In this document: piece after piece, positions 10,794-19,842 of the stretch
Layout of the letters: each line of letters begins with the position of its first letter
Numbering within the stretch: position 1 is the first letter of the stretch
The notes under the pieces: model-generated
Database searches by the model: none
Seen by the model: only the letters and a program-made list of their open reading frames with translations
Told to the model about the DNA's origin: nothing
Translations under genes and position numbers: made by a program
Assembly (NCBI GenBank): GCA_902629285.1
Contig: CACOQN010000003.1
Location: 1-64,000, forward strand
Reading direction: 5' to 3'
Source of the DNA: an uncultured Pelagibacteraceae bacterium
GTDB taxonomy: Bacteria; Pseudomonadota; Alphaproteobacteria; Pelagibacterales; Pelagibacteraceae
DNA length: 64,000 nt

Positions 10794-13700
10794 CTAACTT
10801 TTTTAACTTGTTTTTTTAATGTTATAGGATTTTTTAGTTTATCTAACATTTCTTTTGGACATACTTGAATAAAATTATTAATTTCATCATTAAAACTTTC
10901 TATTAATTTTTTAGACAAATCTGATCCTGTTTCTTTAAAATGTTCATTTATTAAATTTTTTAAAAATTCTTTCCAGTAATCTGTTTCTATATTTTGCCAT
11001 ACGACTGAATCAGGATTTACTTTTTTTTCAAATTGTTGATTTTTATCATAAATAAATGCCATGCCTCCGGTCATTCCTGCCGCAAAATTATCGCCAACAT
11101 TTCCTAATATTACAACTGTTCCACCGGTCATGTACTCACAACCATTTGAATCGCAACCTTCTATAACTGTTATTGCTCCTGAGTTTCTTACCGCAAATCT
11201 ATCTCCTGCTAAACCTGCTGCAAAAAGCTTACCTGATGTAGCTCCGTACAAAACAGTATTTCCAATAATAGTATTTTGATTTGAAATTAAATTGCTCTCA
11301 TCAGAAAGTTTTATTGCTATAGTTGCACCTGACAGGCCTTTTCCAACATAATCATTAGCATCCCCCTTAAGTACTAGCTTCAATCCTTTTGTAGTGAAAG
11401 CGCCAAAAGATTGGCCTGCTGATCCTTTAAAATTTAAAGTTAAAAAATTTTCATCTAACTTCTCATATCCATATTTTTTATATAGATGATGTGAAATTCT
11501 AGTTCCTACTGCTCTATTTGTATTTTTAATTGAATATTCTTTTTCAATTTTTTGCGAATTATCCAATGCTGTTTCTATTTCTGGCCAAATTTCCTGATCT
11601 AAAGTATCAGGAACTTTATTTATTTCTGTACTCTCGCAATATCTTTTATTGTCTCCTGGGTCTGCTTGAACAAACAATGGGTTTAAATCTAAATCATCTA
11701 AATTAGGAGAGGCTTTATTGACTTGCATTAACAAGTCAGTTCTTCCAATTATTTCGTTAAGTGATTTAAAACCAAGTTCAGCTAATATTTCTCTAACTTC
11801 TGAGGCGATAAAAGTGAACAAGTTTACTACTTTATCAGGTGTTCCAGTAAATTTTTCTCTTAATTTTTCATCCTGAGTACATACTCCAACCGGACAAGTG
11901 TTTGAATGGCATTGTCTAACCATGATACAGCCCATAGCTACCAAAGCAGTTGTTGCAACACCATACTCCTCTGCTCCCATCATTGCAGCAATCACAACAT
12001 CTCTTCCAGTTTTAATTCCACCATCAGTTCTCAAAGTTACTTTGTGTCTAAGATTGTTTAATGTTAAAACTTGGTTTGCCTCAGTAAGACCCATCTCCCA
12101 AGGTATTCCAACATACTTAACACTTGTTTGTGGTGTGGCGCCAGTTCCACCATTATGACCTGAAATTAATATTATATCAGCTTCAGCTTTGGCTACCCCT
12201 GCTGCAATTGTTCCTACACCCGATGATGCAACCAATTTAACCCCTATACGAGCTTTTGGATTTATTTGTTTTAAATCGTAAATTAATTGAGCTAAATCTT
12301 CTATTGAATAAATATCGTGGTGAGGAGGTGGAGATATCAAGGTAACCCCAGGAGTTGAATGTCTTAATTTTGCAATTTCATTTGTTACCTTAAAACCTGG
12401 TAGTTGACCTCCTTCTCCTGGTTTTGCTCCTTGAGCAATTTTAATTTCAATCTCATTACAATTATTTAAATAATTGATGGTGACTCCAAACCTTGCTGAA
12501 GCAATTTGTTTTACCCTTGAGTTTGCACTATCACCACTTTGCATCACCTTAAATCTTTGCTCATCCTCACCACCTTCTCCACTACAAGAAGCTCCTTTTA
12601 TTCTGTTCATTCCAATTGCTAAAGTTTCATGAGCCTCTTTTGATAATGCACCATGAGACATGCTACCACTTCCAAACCTTTTTAATATGTCGTGAATTGG
12701 TTCAACTTCGCTTAAATCTATCGAAGGACCTAATTTCTTTTTTCTAAAGTCAATTAAATCTCTTAAATTTATAGGAGGTAGATTATAAATACCTTCAGCA
12801 TATTTTTTATATGCATCATATGAGTTTGACCCAACAGCACTTTGTAGTAAATGAATTAATCTTCCTTGATATTGATGAGTTTCTCCATTTTTTCTGTATC
12901 TATAAATACCACCAATTGGAAGAACTGTTTCTGAACTTTCAAAAGCCTCTTTATGAATTTCTCTAATTTTTTTTTCTATTCCAGTTAATCCAATTCCAGA
13001 TATTTTTGATGTAACGCCTGGAAAATAATCATCGACTACAGTTCTGCTTAATCCAACAGTTTCAAAATTACAACCACCTCTATAAGAACTTAAAACTGAT
13101 ATACCCATTTTTGACATTATTTTTAAAAGTCCTGCATTCACAGACTTTATGTATCTCTCTACGCAATCATCAAAACTAAATTGACCAAATAGTTTTTTTG
13201 AAAATCTTTGGTACAAACTATCAAAAGCTAAGTAAGGGTTAACAGTAGTAGCACCTACACCAATTAGTGTAGCGAATGAGTGTGTATCCATCGCCTCTCC
13301 TGATTGAACATTTATTGAAACGTAACCTCTTAACTTTTTATTAATTAAAAAAGTATTTATAGATCCAACACATAAAAGCATTGGTATAGGTAGTTTTTGA
13401 TCAGATATCTCTTTGTCGCTAAGAATTAATTGGGTTACCCCTTGTCTTACAGCTATTTCGGCTTCCTTTTGAATTCTATCAATTGCATCGGACAAACTTT
13501 CATCTTTTGAAAAGCTACAATCAATCAATTCAGAATTTTTTCCAAAAAAATTAATAAATTTATCTAATTGTGAATTTGATAAAACTGGACTGTTCAAAAC
13601 ATAAATATTTTCTTTAGTTAAAGTGTCAAAATCTAAAATATTACCCAGATTTCCAAAACGAGTTTTAAGACTCATAACTTTATTTTCTCTAAGCGAGTCA

Positions 13701-15295
13701 ATTGGTGGGTTTGTTACCTGGCTAAAGTTTTGTCTAAAAAAATGATAAAGTGGTCTGTATTTGTCCGATAATACTGCAAGTGGAGTATCATCACCCATTG
13801 AGCCAGTTGCCTCTTTTGCATCTTCTGCCATAGGGTGTAAAATTAGCTCTAAATCCTCTAAACTAATTCCAAAAGTATATTGTCTTCTTCTTAGGGCCTC
13901 ACCCTCAAAAACATTTTTTTCATTAGATATTGTTAATTTTTCATCTAAGTCGACAATTTGAGAATTAAAGTGTTTAAATTCTTTAGCTAAATAATCTTTT
14001 ATTTGAGTATTTGAAAATACTTTACCTTTTTCAATTCTAACTCCTAAAATTTCACCTGGTCCCAATCTACCTTTCGATAAAATTTTTTTTTCATTTAATT
14101 CGATCATGCCTGTCTCAGACCCAGCAAATAACATTTTATCTTTTGTAATTGCGTACCTTAATGGTCTTAAACCATTTCTATCATTTGCAGCAATAACCCA
14201 CTCATTATCAGTTGCGGCAATAGCAGCTGGCCCATCCCACGGTTCCATTGTACTATTAAGAAAATTAAATAATTGTTGATGATTTTTAGGTAGTGTCTTA
14301 TTTTTTTTCGACCATGCGTCAGGTACCAACATTAATTTAGCTAGTGGAGCTGGTTGTCCAGATTTGTTTAATAATTCAAAAACATTATCAAGCGCAGCTG
14401 AGTCAGAAACACCTTTTTGTATAACAGGTTTTAGATTTTCAATATTATCGAATAAGGGACTGCTCATTTCTTGTTCATGAACTTTCATCCAGTTTTTATT
14501 TCCTTTATATGTGTTTATTTCACCATTGTGAGCAATTGCCCTAAATGGTTGAGCCAGACTCCAGCTAGGAGCCGTATTAGTTGAAAATCTTTGATGAAAG
14601 ATAGCATATCTAGAGATAAACCTTTTATCCTTTAAATCTGAGTAAAAATCTGAAATCGCCTCAGCAAGATATAAACCTTTGTATATGATTGACTTAGAAC
14701 TAATCGAACAAATATAAAAATTATTTAAAGATAATTGAAAAGCTTTTTTCTCAATTTTTTTTCTAGTCTCATAAATCTTTCTCTCTAAATCTTTATCTAG
14801 CAAATTTTTATCATTGGATTTAAATAAAACTTGCATAATTTCAGGCATTGTTTGAAGAGCCTTTTGGCCTAAAATTTTTGGGTTTACAGGGACCTGCCTC
14901 CACCCATAAATACTAAAATTGTTTTTAGTTAGTTCACTCTCTACAATTGTTTTGCAACTCTCTTGTGCTGAATAATCATTTCGTGGCAAAAATATCATAC
15001 CAACGCATATTTCAGCATTATCATAATCATGTCCTGTAACTTCAATTTTCTCTATGAAAAAATCTTTGGGTATCTCAACATGGATTCCTGCTCCATCCCC
15101 AGTTTTGCCATCTGCATCAACAGCACCTCTATGCCAAACAGCTTTAAGTGCTTCAATTCCGTGCTCTACAATTTCCCGAGATTTTTTACCTTCTGTAGAA
15201 ACTATTACCCCAACACCACACGCATCATGCTCCATTTCCTCAGAATAAACGTGATTTTTTGTGAGTAATTTTAAGTTTTTATAATAATTTTTCAT
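10790..15295 (-). CDS. gltB: Glutamate synthase (NADPH) large subunit
   Basis: 1501 residues. It makes two glutamates from glutamine and 2-oxoglutarate together with GltD. The N-terminal class II amidotransferase domain follows a short propeptide; the catalytic cysteine is C26 (HDACGVGV). Next come the central domain, the FMN/synthase TIM barrel (GAKPGEGGQLPG, ISGHNGGTGA) with the 3Fe-4S cysteines in MVRQCHSNTCPVGVC, and the C-terminal beta-helix (GGTVVILGNVGDNFAAGMTG). The gene is translationally coupled to gltD (TAATG). It is the main ammonium assimilation step with glutamine synthetase, which is not in this window. Confidence 0.97.
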   Translation of the reverse strand: MKNYYKNLKLLTKNHVYSEEMEHDACGVGVIVSTEGKKSREIVEHGIEALKAVWHRGAVDADGKTGDGAGIHVEIPKDFFIEKIEVTGHDYDNAEICVGMIFLPRNDYSAQESCKTIVESELTKNNFSIYGWRQVPVNPKILGQKALQTMPEIMQVLFKSNDKNLLDKDLERKIYETRKKIEKKAFQLSLNNFYICSISSKSIIYKGLYLAEAISDFYSDLKDKRFISRYAIFHQRFSTNTAPSWSLAQPFRAIAHNGEINTYKGNKNWMKVHEQEMSSPLFDNIENLKPVIQKGVSDSAALDNVFELLNKSGQPAPLAKLMLVPDAWSKKNKTLPKNHQQLFNFLNSTMEPWDGPAAIAATDNEWVIAANDRNGLRPLRYAITKDKMLFAGSETGMIELNEKKILSKGRLGPGEILGVRIEKGKVFSNTQIKDYLAKEFKHFNSQIVDLDEKLTISNEKNVFEGEALRRRQYTFGISLEDLELILHPMAEDAKEATGSMGDDTPLAVLSDKYRPLYHFFRQNFSQVTNPPIDSLRENKVMSLKTRFGNLGNILDFDTLTKENIYVLNSPVLSNSQLDKFINFFGKNSELIDCSFSKDESLSDAIDRIQKEAEIAVRQGVTQLILSDKEISDQKLPIPMLLCVGSINTFLINKKLRGYVSINVQSGEAMDTHSFATLIGVGATTVNPYLAFDSLYQRFSKKLFGQFSFDDCVERYIKSVNAGLLKIMSKMGISVLSSYRGGCNFETVGLSRTVVDDYFPGVTSKISGIGLTGIEKKIREIHKEAFESSETVLPIGGIYRYRKNGETHQYQGRLIHLLQSAVGSNSYDAYKKYAEGIYNLPPINLRDLIDFRKKKLGPSIDLSEVEPIHDILKRFGSGSMSHGALSKEAHETLAIGMNRIKGASCSGEGGEDEQRFKVMQSGDSANSRVKQIASARFGVTINYLNNCNEIEIKIAQGAKPGEGGQLPGFKVTNEIAKLRHSTPGVTLISPPPHHDIYSIEDLAQLIYDLKQINPKARIGVKLVASSGVGTIAAGVAKAEADIILISGHNGGTGATPQTSVKYVGIPWEMGLTEANQVLTLNNLRHKVTLRTDGGIKTGRDVVIAAMMGAEEYGVATTALVAMGCIMVRQCHSNTCPVGVCTQDEKLREKFTGTPDKVVNLFTFIASEVREILAELGFKSLNEIIGRTDLLMQVNKASPNLDDLDLNPLFVQADPGDNKRYCESTEINKVPDTLDQEIWPEIETALDNSQKIEKEYSIKNTNRAVGTRISHHLYKKYGYEKLDENFLTLNFKGSAGQSFGAFTTKGLKLVLKGDANDYVGKGLSGATIAIKLSDESNLISNQNTIIGNTVLYGATSGKLFAAGLAGDRFAVRNSGAITVIEGCDSNGCEYMTGGTVVILGNVGDNFAAGMTGGMAFIYDKNQQFEKKVNPDSVVWQNIETDYWKEFLKNLINEHFKETGSDLSKKLIESFNDEINNFIQVCPKEMLDKLKNPITLKKQVKKVS

Positions 15296-16734
15296 TAGGC
15301 TACTTTTGATTTTTTAGTTTCCATTTCCTCTAAATAAATTTTCATTGCAGCTGCAGCATCTCTACCATCTTTGATTGCCCAAACAACTAATGACGCCCCT
15401 CTTACAATATCACCAGCAGCAAATACTCCTTTTAAGTTTGTTTCCATTGTATCAAAGTCAGTTTTTATTGTTCCCCACTTAGTTACTTGAAGTTCTTTAG
15501 CATCAAATAAGTTTGGTAAATCTTCAGGATCAAAACCAAGTGCTTTGATGACCATATCAGCTTTTATCTCATACTCAGAACCTTCTTTTATTTCAGGTTT
15601 TCTTCTTCCTGACTCATCTGGTTCACCTAATTGAATTTGGTTTACAACTAAATTTTCAATTTTGTTTTTACCCTTAAATTCTTTTGGACTCGATAACCAG
15701 ACAAATTCTACACCCTCTTCCTCAGCATTAGCAACCTCTCTCGATGAACCAGGCATATTTTCTTTATCTCTTCTATATAAACATTTTACAGATTTTGCTT
15801 TTTGTCTAACTGATGTTCTAACACAATCCATTGCAGTATCTCCACCACCAATTACTACAACATCTTTGCCTTCGGCGTTTAAAATTCCCTTATCAAATAA
15901 TTCAACTTTATCACCTAAACCTTTTTTATTTGATGCTGTTAAAAATTCCATTGCAGGAAAAATGTTTTCTAAATCATTTCCAGGTAATTCAACTTCTCTT
16001 GGTTTATAAACTCCAGTGGCTATAAGAATTGCATCATGCTTTTTTCTCAGTTGCTCCAAAGTTGCATCTTTACCAACTTCAAAATTTTGAACAAATTCAA
16101 TACCACCATCTTTTAAAAGTTTTGTCCTTCTTTCAACAACATGTTTTTCTAATTTAAAACTCGGTATTCCATAAATTAATAAACCCCCAGCACGATCATA
16201 TCTGTCATAAACAGTAATTTTATATCCATTTTTTCTTAATTGCTCTGCTGCTGCTAATCCAGCTGGTCCAGCTCCAATAATGCCTACACTTTGATCTTTC
16301 TCAAATTTAACTGATATCGGCTTTACCCAACCTTGTGTCCATGCATTATCTGTAATGTATTTTTCCATTGAGCCAATAGTAACTGTGCCATGACCAGACT
16401 GTTCAATAACACAATTTCCTTCACATAATCTATCTTGTGGACATATTCTTCCACATACTTCTGGCATATTGTTGGTGCTTTGGGATAATTCATAAGCTTC
16501 CTTTAATCTCCCCTCTGCAGTTAGTTTTAGCCAGTCAGGAATATTATTGCTTAAAGGGCAATGTACTTGGCAAAATGGGACACCACATTGAGAGCACCTG
16601 CTTGACTGCTCTTGTGCTTTTCGGTTAATAAATTCGTCATAAATTTCTTTAAAGTCCTCTTTACGAGTTTCAACACCTCTTTTAGGTGGAGTTTGTTGAC
16701 CTATCTCAACGAATTTTAACATTTTGTCTGTCAT
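15295..16734 (-). CDS. gltD: Glutamate synthase (NADPH) small subunit
   Basis: 479 residues. It takes electrons from NADPH through FAD and two low-potential iron-sulphur clusters to GltB. The N-terminal ferredoxin-like cysteines lie in CSQCGVPFCQVHCPLSNN and CGRICPQDRLCEGNC; the FAD fold is at GIIGAGPAGLAAAEQLRKNG (about 150-170) and the NADPH fold at VVIGGGDTAMDC. It is first in the gltD-gltB order and shares the TAATG junction with gltB. The gap upstream carries an AGGTCA-N7-TGACCT dyad that may be its operator. Confidence 0.97.
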   Translation of the reverse strand: MTDKMLKFVEIGQQTPPKRGVETRKEDFKEIYDEFINRKAQEQSSRCSQCGVPFCQVHCPLSNNIPDWLKLTAEGRLKEAYELSQSTNNMPEVCGRICPQDRLCEGNCVIEQSGHGTVTIGSMEKYITDNAWTQGWVKPISVKFEKDQSVGIIGAGPAGLAAAEQLRKNGYKITVYDRYDRAGGLLIYGIPSFKLEKHVVERRTKLLKDGGIEFVQNFEVGKDATLEQLRKKHDAILIATGVYKPREVELPGNDLENIFPAMEFLTASNKKGLGDKVELFDKGILNAEGKDVVVIGGGDTAMDCVRTSVRQKAKSVKCLYRRDKENMPGSSREVANAEEEGVEFVWLSSPKEFKGKNKIENLVVNQIQLGEPDESGRRKPEIKEGSEYEIKADMVIKALGFDPEDLPNLFDAKELQVTKWGTIKTDFDTMETNLKGVFAAGDIVRGASLVVWAIKDGRDAAAAMKIYLEEMETKKSKVA

Positions 16735-16791
16735 TTTTTTTTATAAGTTATGGTAAAATATACATTGTTTTTATTAGTAAAAGTATTATTT

Positions 16792-16810
16792 AGGTCAATA
16801 ATCATGACCT
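16792..16810. promoter_or_regulatory. Inverted repeat AGGTCA-N7-TGACCT between gltD and uppP
   Basis: A perfect 6-bp dyad with a 7-base spacer lies 58 bases upstream of the gltD start and 108 bases upstream of uppP. It is followed on the plus strand by six T, so it could fold as a weak terminator, but no plus-strand gene precedes it. That favours a protein-binding site for the divergent promoters. Which regulator would bind is not known. Confidence 0.4.
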
Positions 16811-16877
16811 TTTTTATGTCATTAATACCGTAAAATGTAATGATTTTAATATTTGCATACCTAATATGTTTCTAGCG

Positions 16878-16901
16878 AAGTGTTTGAAATGACACTTTTT
16901 T
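16878..16901 (+). terminator. Hairpin plus T-tract in the uppP leader
   Basis: AAGTGT (16878-16883) pairs with ACACTT (16892-16897) around an 8-base loop and runs into six T (16896-16901). The element has intrinsic-terminator form yet ends only 16 bases before the uppP start, with no complete gene ahead of it on this strand. It may be a leader attenuator or a chance hairpin in AT-rich DNA. Confidence 0.4.
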
Positions 16902-16917
16902 AGGCTACGAAGAGTTG

Positions 16918-17682
16918 ATGTTTCAAAATATTATTGAAATTTTAATTCTATCGGCAATTCAAGGAATTTCAGAATTTTTACCTGTGAGCTCATCTGCTCA
17001 TTTAATTTTGGTATCCACGCTTTATGAATTTAAATCTAGTTCTCTTCTCATTGATATAAGCCTTCATTTGGGATCTCTAATAGCAATTATTTATTTTTTT
17101 AGAGATGAACTATTTAATACGAGAAATAATAAAAGACTTTTAAGTTTAATTATTTTTGGATCTTTTCCTTTAATAATTGTTGGTTACATATTTTACAGAA
17201 CTGGTTTTATTTACCAGTTGAGAAACATAGAAATTATTGCTTGGACTACTTTAATTTTTGCAATTGCTTTATTTATCTCAGATAGAAGCCGATTTGATAA
17301 AAAAATTTCTTCAAATTTAAACTTAAAATCAATAATATTTATTGGTGTGTTCCAAATTTTTTCACTAGTACCAGGAGTCAGTAGAGCAGGTATTACTATA
17401 ACAGCCGCAAGAATCTTGAAATTTAATAGAGTAGATTCAAGTAAGATATCTTTTTTACTCTCAATACCTGCTTTAATAGGAGCAAGCGTTTTGAGCTTTA
17501 AAGATGTTTTGGAACAAACAATTATATTTAACTACCTAGTAATTATTGCAATTATATCATCTTTTATCTTTTCTTTTTTAACAGTTAAATTTTTTTTAAT
17601 ATATATTAATAGATTTTCAATGAACGCATTTGTTATTTATAGAATTTTAATTGCTTTAATTTTATTTAGTTTAATTTATTAA
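16918..17682 (+). CDS. uppP: Undecaprenyl-diphosphatase
   Basis: 254 residues from the ATG at 16918; a TTG three bases further upstream (16915) is possible. GAAGAG just before is the only ribosome-binding-like sequence. The integral membrane enzyme recycles undecaprenyl diphosphate for peptidoglycan and surface glycans. The two family motifs are present: GISEFLPVSSSAHLIL near residue 17-32 and PGVSRAGITITAARIL near 157-172. Around seven to eight hydrophobic segments are visible. It converges on a DMT transporter gene with overlapping stop codons. Confidence 0.94.
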   Translation: MFQNIIEILILSAIQGISEFLPVSSSAHLILVSTLYEFKSSSLLIDISLHLGSLIAIIYFFRDELFNTRNNKRLLSLIIFGSFPLIIVGYIFYRTGFIYQLRNIEIIAWTTLIFAIALFISDRSRFDKKISSNLNLKSIIFIGVFQIFSLVPGVSRAGITITAARILKFNRVDSSKISFLLSIPALIGASVLSFKDVLEQTIIFNYLVIIAIISSFIFSFLTVKFFLIYINRFSMNAFVIYRILIALILFSLIY

Positions 17683-18572
17683 GTAGATTTCTCTTTTGCC
17701 AAAGGTAATAGTTGAGATAAGAGAACTCCACATAAAATAAAAAAACATCCAAGTAAGTTATTTATATCTAAAATTTGATTTAAAATAAACCATGCAGCTA
17801 TTGTTGCAAATACACCCTCAAGTGAAAAAATAATTGCTGCAGGTGCAGGAGTAATATTTTTTTGTGCATAAATTTGTAATACAAATGCAAATCCTCCAGA
17901 TAATATACCTGCATATAAAATTGAATAAATTTCCATTAAGATATTATTTAAAATAAACTCTTCATAAATAATACCTATTATAAATGAAAATATAGCTACG
18001 ATTAAAGTTTGTACAGCTCCTAAGGTAAGTGGAAGATTATATTTAGTTACTATAATTCCGGTAAAAATTATATGTGTACTCCAGAATAAAGCCCCTAGAA
18101 CAACTAAAGTGTCACCAAGTCTTACTGTAGCATCATGGAAATTTGTTAATAGATATCCTCCAATTAAGCATAAGACTACTGAAGGCCAAACACTCCAGTG
18201 CATTGATTTTTTTCCAAATAAAAAAATGATTATTGGCACCATAGGTACATAAAAAATTGTAAAAAAGGCAGCATTAGCAACATCTGTATATAGCAATGCA
18301 ACTTGTTGTAATGCAGAACCTAAAAATAAAGAAATTCCGATTAATAATGAGTAAATTACAAAGGTTTTTCTATCTAATTTAAATTCCGATTTATAATTCT
18401 TTAATTCAAATAAAATCATTAGTGGTGTTATAGCCAGAAAACCAACAAAGAATCTCACAGCATTAAATGTGAAAGGACCAATATTATCCATTCCAGTATC
18501 TTGAGCAATAAAAGTTGTCCCCCAAATGAAAGTGCACAATAAGGCACTAAATAAGGAAATAGATTTAGACAT
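17679..18572 (-). CDS. DMT-superfamily (EamA) transporter
   Basis: 297 residues with about ten hydrophobic segments arranged as two EamA repeats (about 5-140 and 150-290). The first carries the family pattern LLCTFIWGTTFIAQD. EamA proteins export or import small metabolites across the inner membrane; the substrate cannot be predicted here. The start lies 6 bases after the aceF stop, so it is probably read from the pyruvate dehydrogenase operon. Confidence 0.87.
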   Translation of the reverse strand: MSKSISLFSALLCTFIWGTTFIAQDTGMDNIGPFTFNAVRFFVGFLAITPLMILFELKNYKSEFKLDRKTFVIYSLLIGISLFLGSALQQVALLYTDVANAAFFTIFYVPMVPIIIFLFGKKSMHWSVWPSVVLCLIGGYLLTNFHDATVRLGDTLVVLGALFWSTHIIFTGIIVTKYNLPLTLGAVQTLIVAIFSFIIGIIYEEFILNNILMEIYSILYAGILSGGFAFVLQIYAQKNITPAPAAIIFSLEGVFATIAAWFILNQILDINNLLGCFFILCGVLLSQLLPLAKEKST

Positions 18573-18578
18573 TATTTT

Positions 18579-19841
18579 TTAGACAGCTAGTTTATAAGCA
18601 AAATTTTTGCCTAAGTTTTCTTTTAAATCGTTGTTAAACCTAGCAGCCTCAGCTCCATCAATAATTCTATGATCATAAGATAAAGATATTGGCAACATAG
18701 TTCTTGTTTGAAACTTTCCATTCATAAAAATTTGTTTTTTTTGAGATCTACCTACTCCCAATATAGCTACTTCGGGATAATTAATTATAGGAGTGAAAAA
18801 TGAACCTCCTATACCGCCTAAACTTGTAATCGTCATCGATCCACCAAATAATTCTTTTTTGTCAATTTTTAGGTTTCTACACAGCTCACTTACTTCTTTT
18901 AACTCTTTGCTTAAAATAGAAATTTTTTTATTATTTGCATTCCTAATTTTTGGAACCATTAATCCATTTGGTGTATCAACAGCTATTCCAATGTGAAAAT
19001 ATTTTTTAAAAGTCATTTTTCCACTATCTATTTCATCAATAGAAGAGTTAAAACTAGGAAATTTTTTTAAGGATGCAACTAAAGCCTTTATTATAAATGC
19101 TAGAGGTGTAATTTTAATTTTTTCTCCAGTGTACATGTCTGTTAAAGAAGTTCTGAAATTTTCCATTTCTGTTATGTCAGCTTCATCGTGGTTTGTTACA
19201 TGAGGAATTGTCAGCCAAGAATTAGTAAGATATTTTGATGATAATTTTTTAACTCTTGGAATATCTTTAATTTCTACTTCACCAAAATCAGTATGTTCAA
19301 ATTCAATTTTAATTTTATCAGATTTTCTTTGTTCAACTACAACATTATTTTCGTGACTTGATGAAACAAATTTTTTAATATCATCCTCAACAACTCTACC
19401 ATCTTTCTGACTTCCGACAACCTGATTAATATCTACACCAAGTTCTCTAGCAAATTTTCTTGCCTTTGGACTAGCAGAAGAGATACCTGTAACATTATCT
19501 GTATAAATAGGATTTTTTTGGATTTCGGGTCTTATTACGTCAATTTTTTTAAATTCTTTTTCGTTTTCTTGTTCTTCTTTAACTTTTTCTTTTTTAACTT
19601 CTGAATTATTTTCTATAATTAAAATTAAGTCTCCTTCAGAAACTTTATCTCCTACTTTTATTTTTAGGTTTTTAATGTTCCCGTCTAAATTTGAGGGTAT
19701 TTCAACACTAGATTTATCACTTTCAATTGTGATTAAAGGATCATTTTTTTTGATTGATTGACCTTCATTTACCAAAACTTCTATTACCTCAACATCTTTA
19801 AAATCTCCGATATTTGGTACTTTAATTTCAGTTTCAGACAT
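18579..19841 (-). CDS. aceF: Dihydrolipoamide acetyltransferase, E2 of pyruvate dehydrogenase
   Basis: 420 residues when started at the ATG at 19841 (MSETEIKVPNIGDF), one base after the aceE stop; a longer reading frame upstream overlaps aceE and lacks family similarity. One N-terminal lipoyl domain carries K43 in IESDKSSVEIPS, then a peripheral subunit-binding domain (SPKARKFARELGVD, about 125-160), then the catalytic core ending in the DHRIIDG motif (H391, D395). Only one lipoyl domain is present, while E. coli AceF has three; the second copy in this system is fused to E1. Confidence 0.95.
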   Translation of the reverse strand: MSETEIKVPNIGDFKDVEVIEVLVNEGQSIKKNDPLITIESDKSSVEIPSNLDGNIKNLKIKVGDKVSEGDLILIIENNSEVKKEKVKEEQENEKEFKKIDVIRPEIQKNPIYTDNVTGISSASPKARKFARELGVDINQVVGSQKDGRVVEDDIKKFVSSSHENNVVVEQRKSDKIKIEFEHTDFGEVEIKDIPRVKKLSSKYLTNSWLTIPHVTNHDEADITEMENFRTSLTDMYTGEKIKITPLAFIIKALVASLKKFPSFNSSIDEIDSGKMTFKKYFHIGIAVDTPNGLMVPKIRNANNKKISILSKELKEVSELCRNLKIDKKELFGGSMTITSLGGIGGSFFTPIINYPEVAILGVGRSQKKQIFMNGKFQTRTMLPISLSYDHRIIDGAEAARFNNDLKENLGKNFAYKLAV

Positions 19842-19842
19842 T

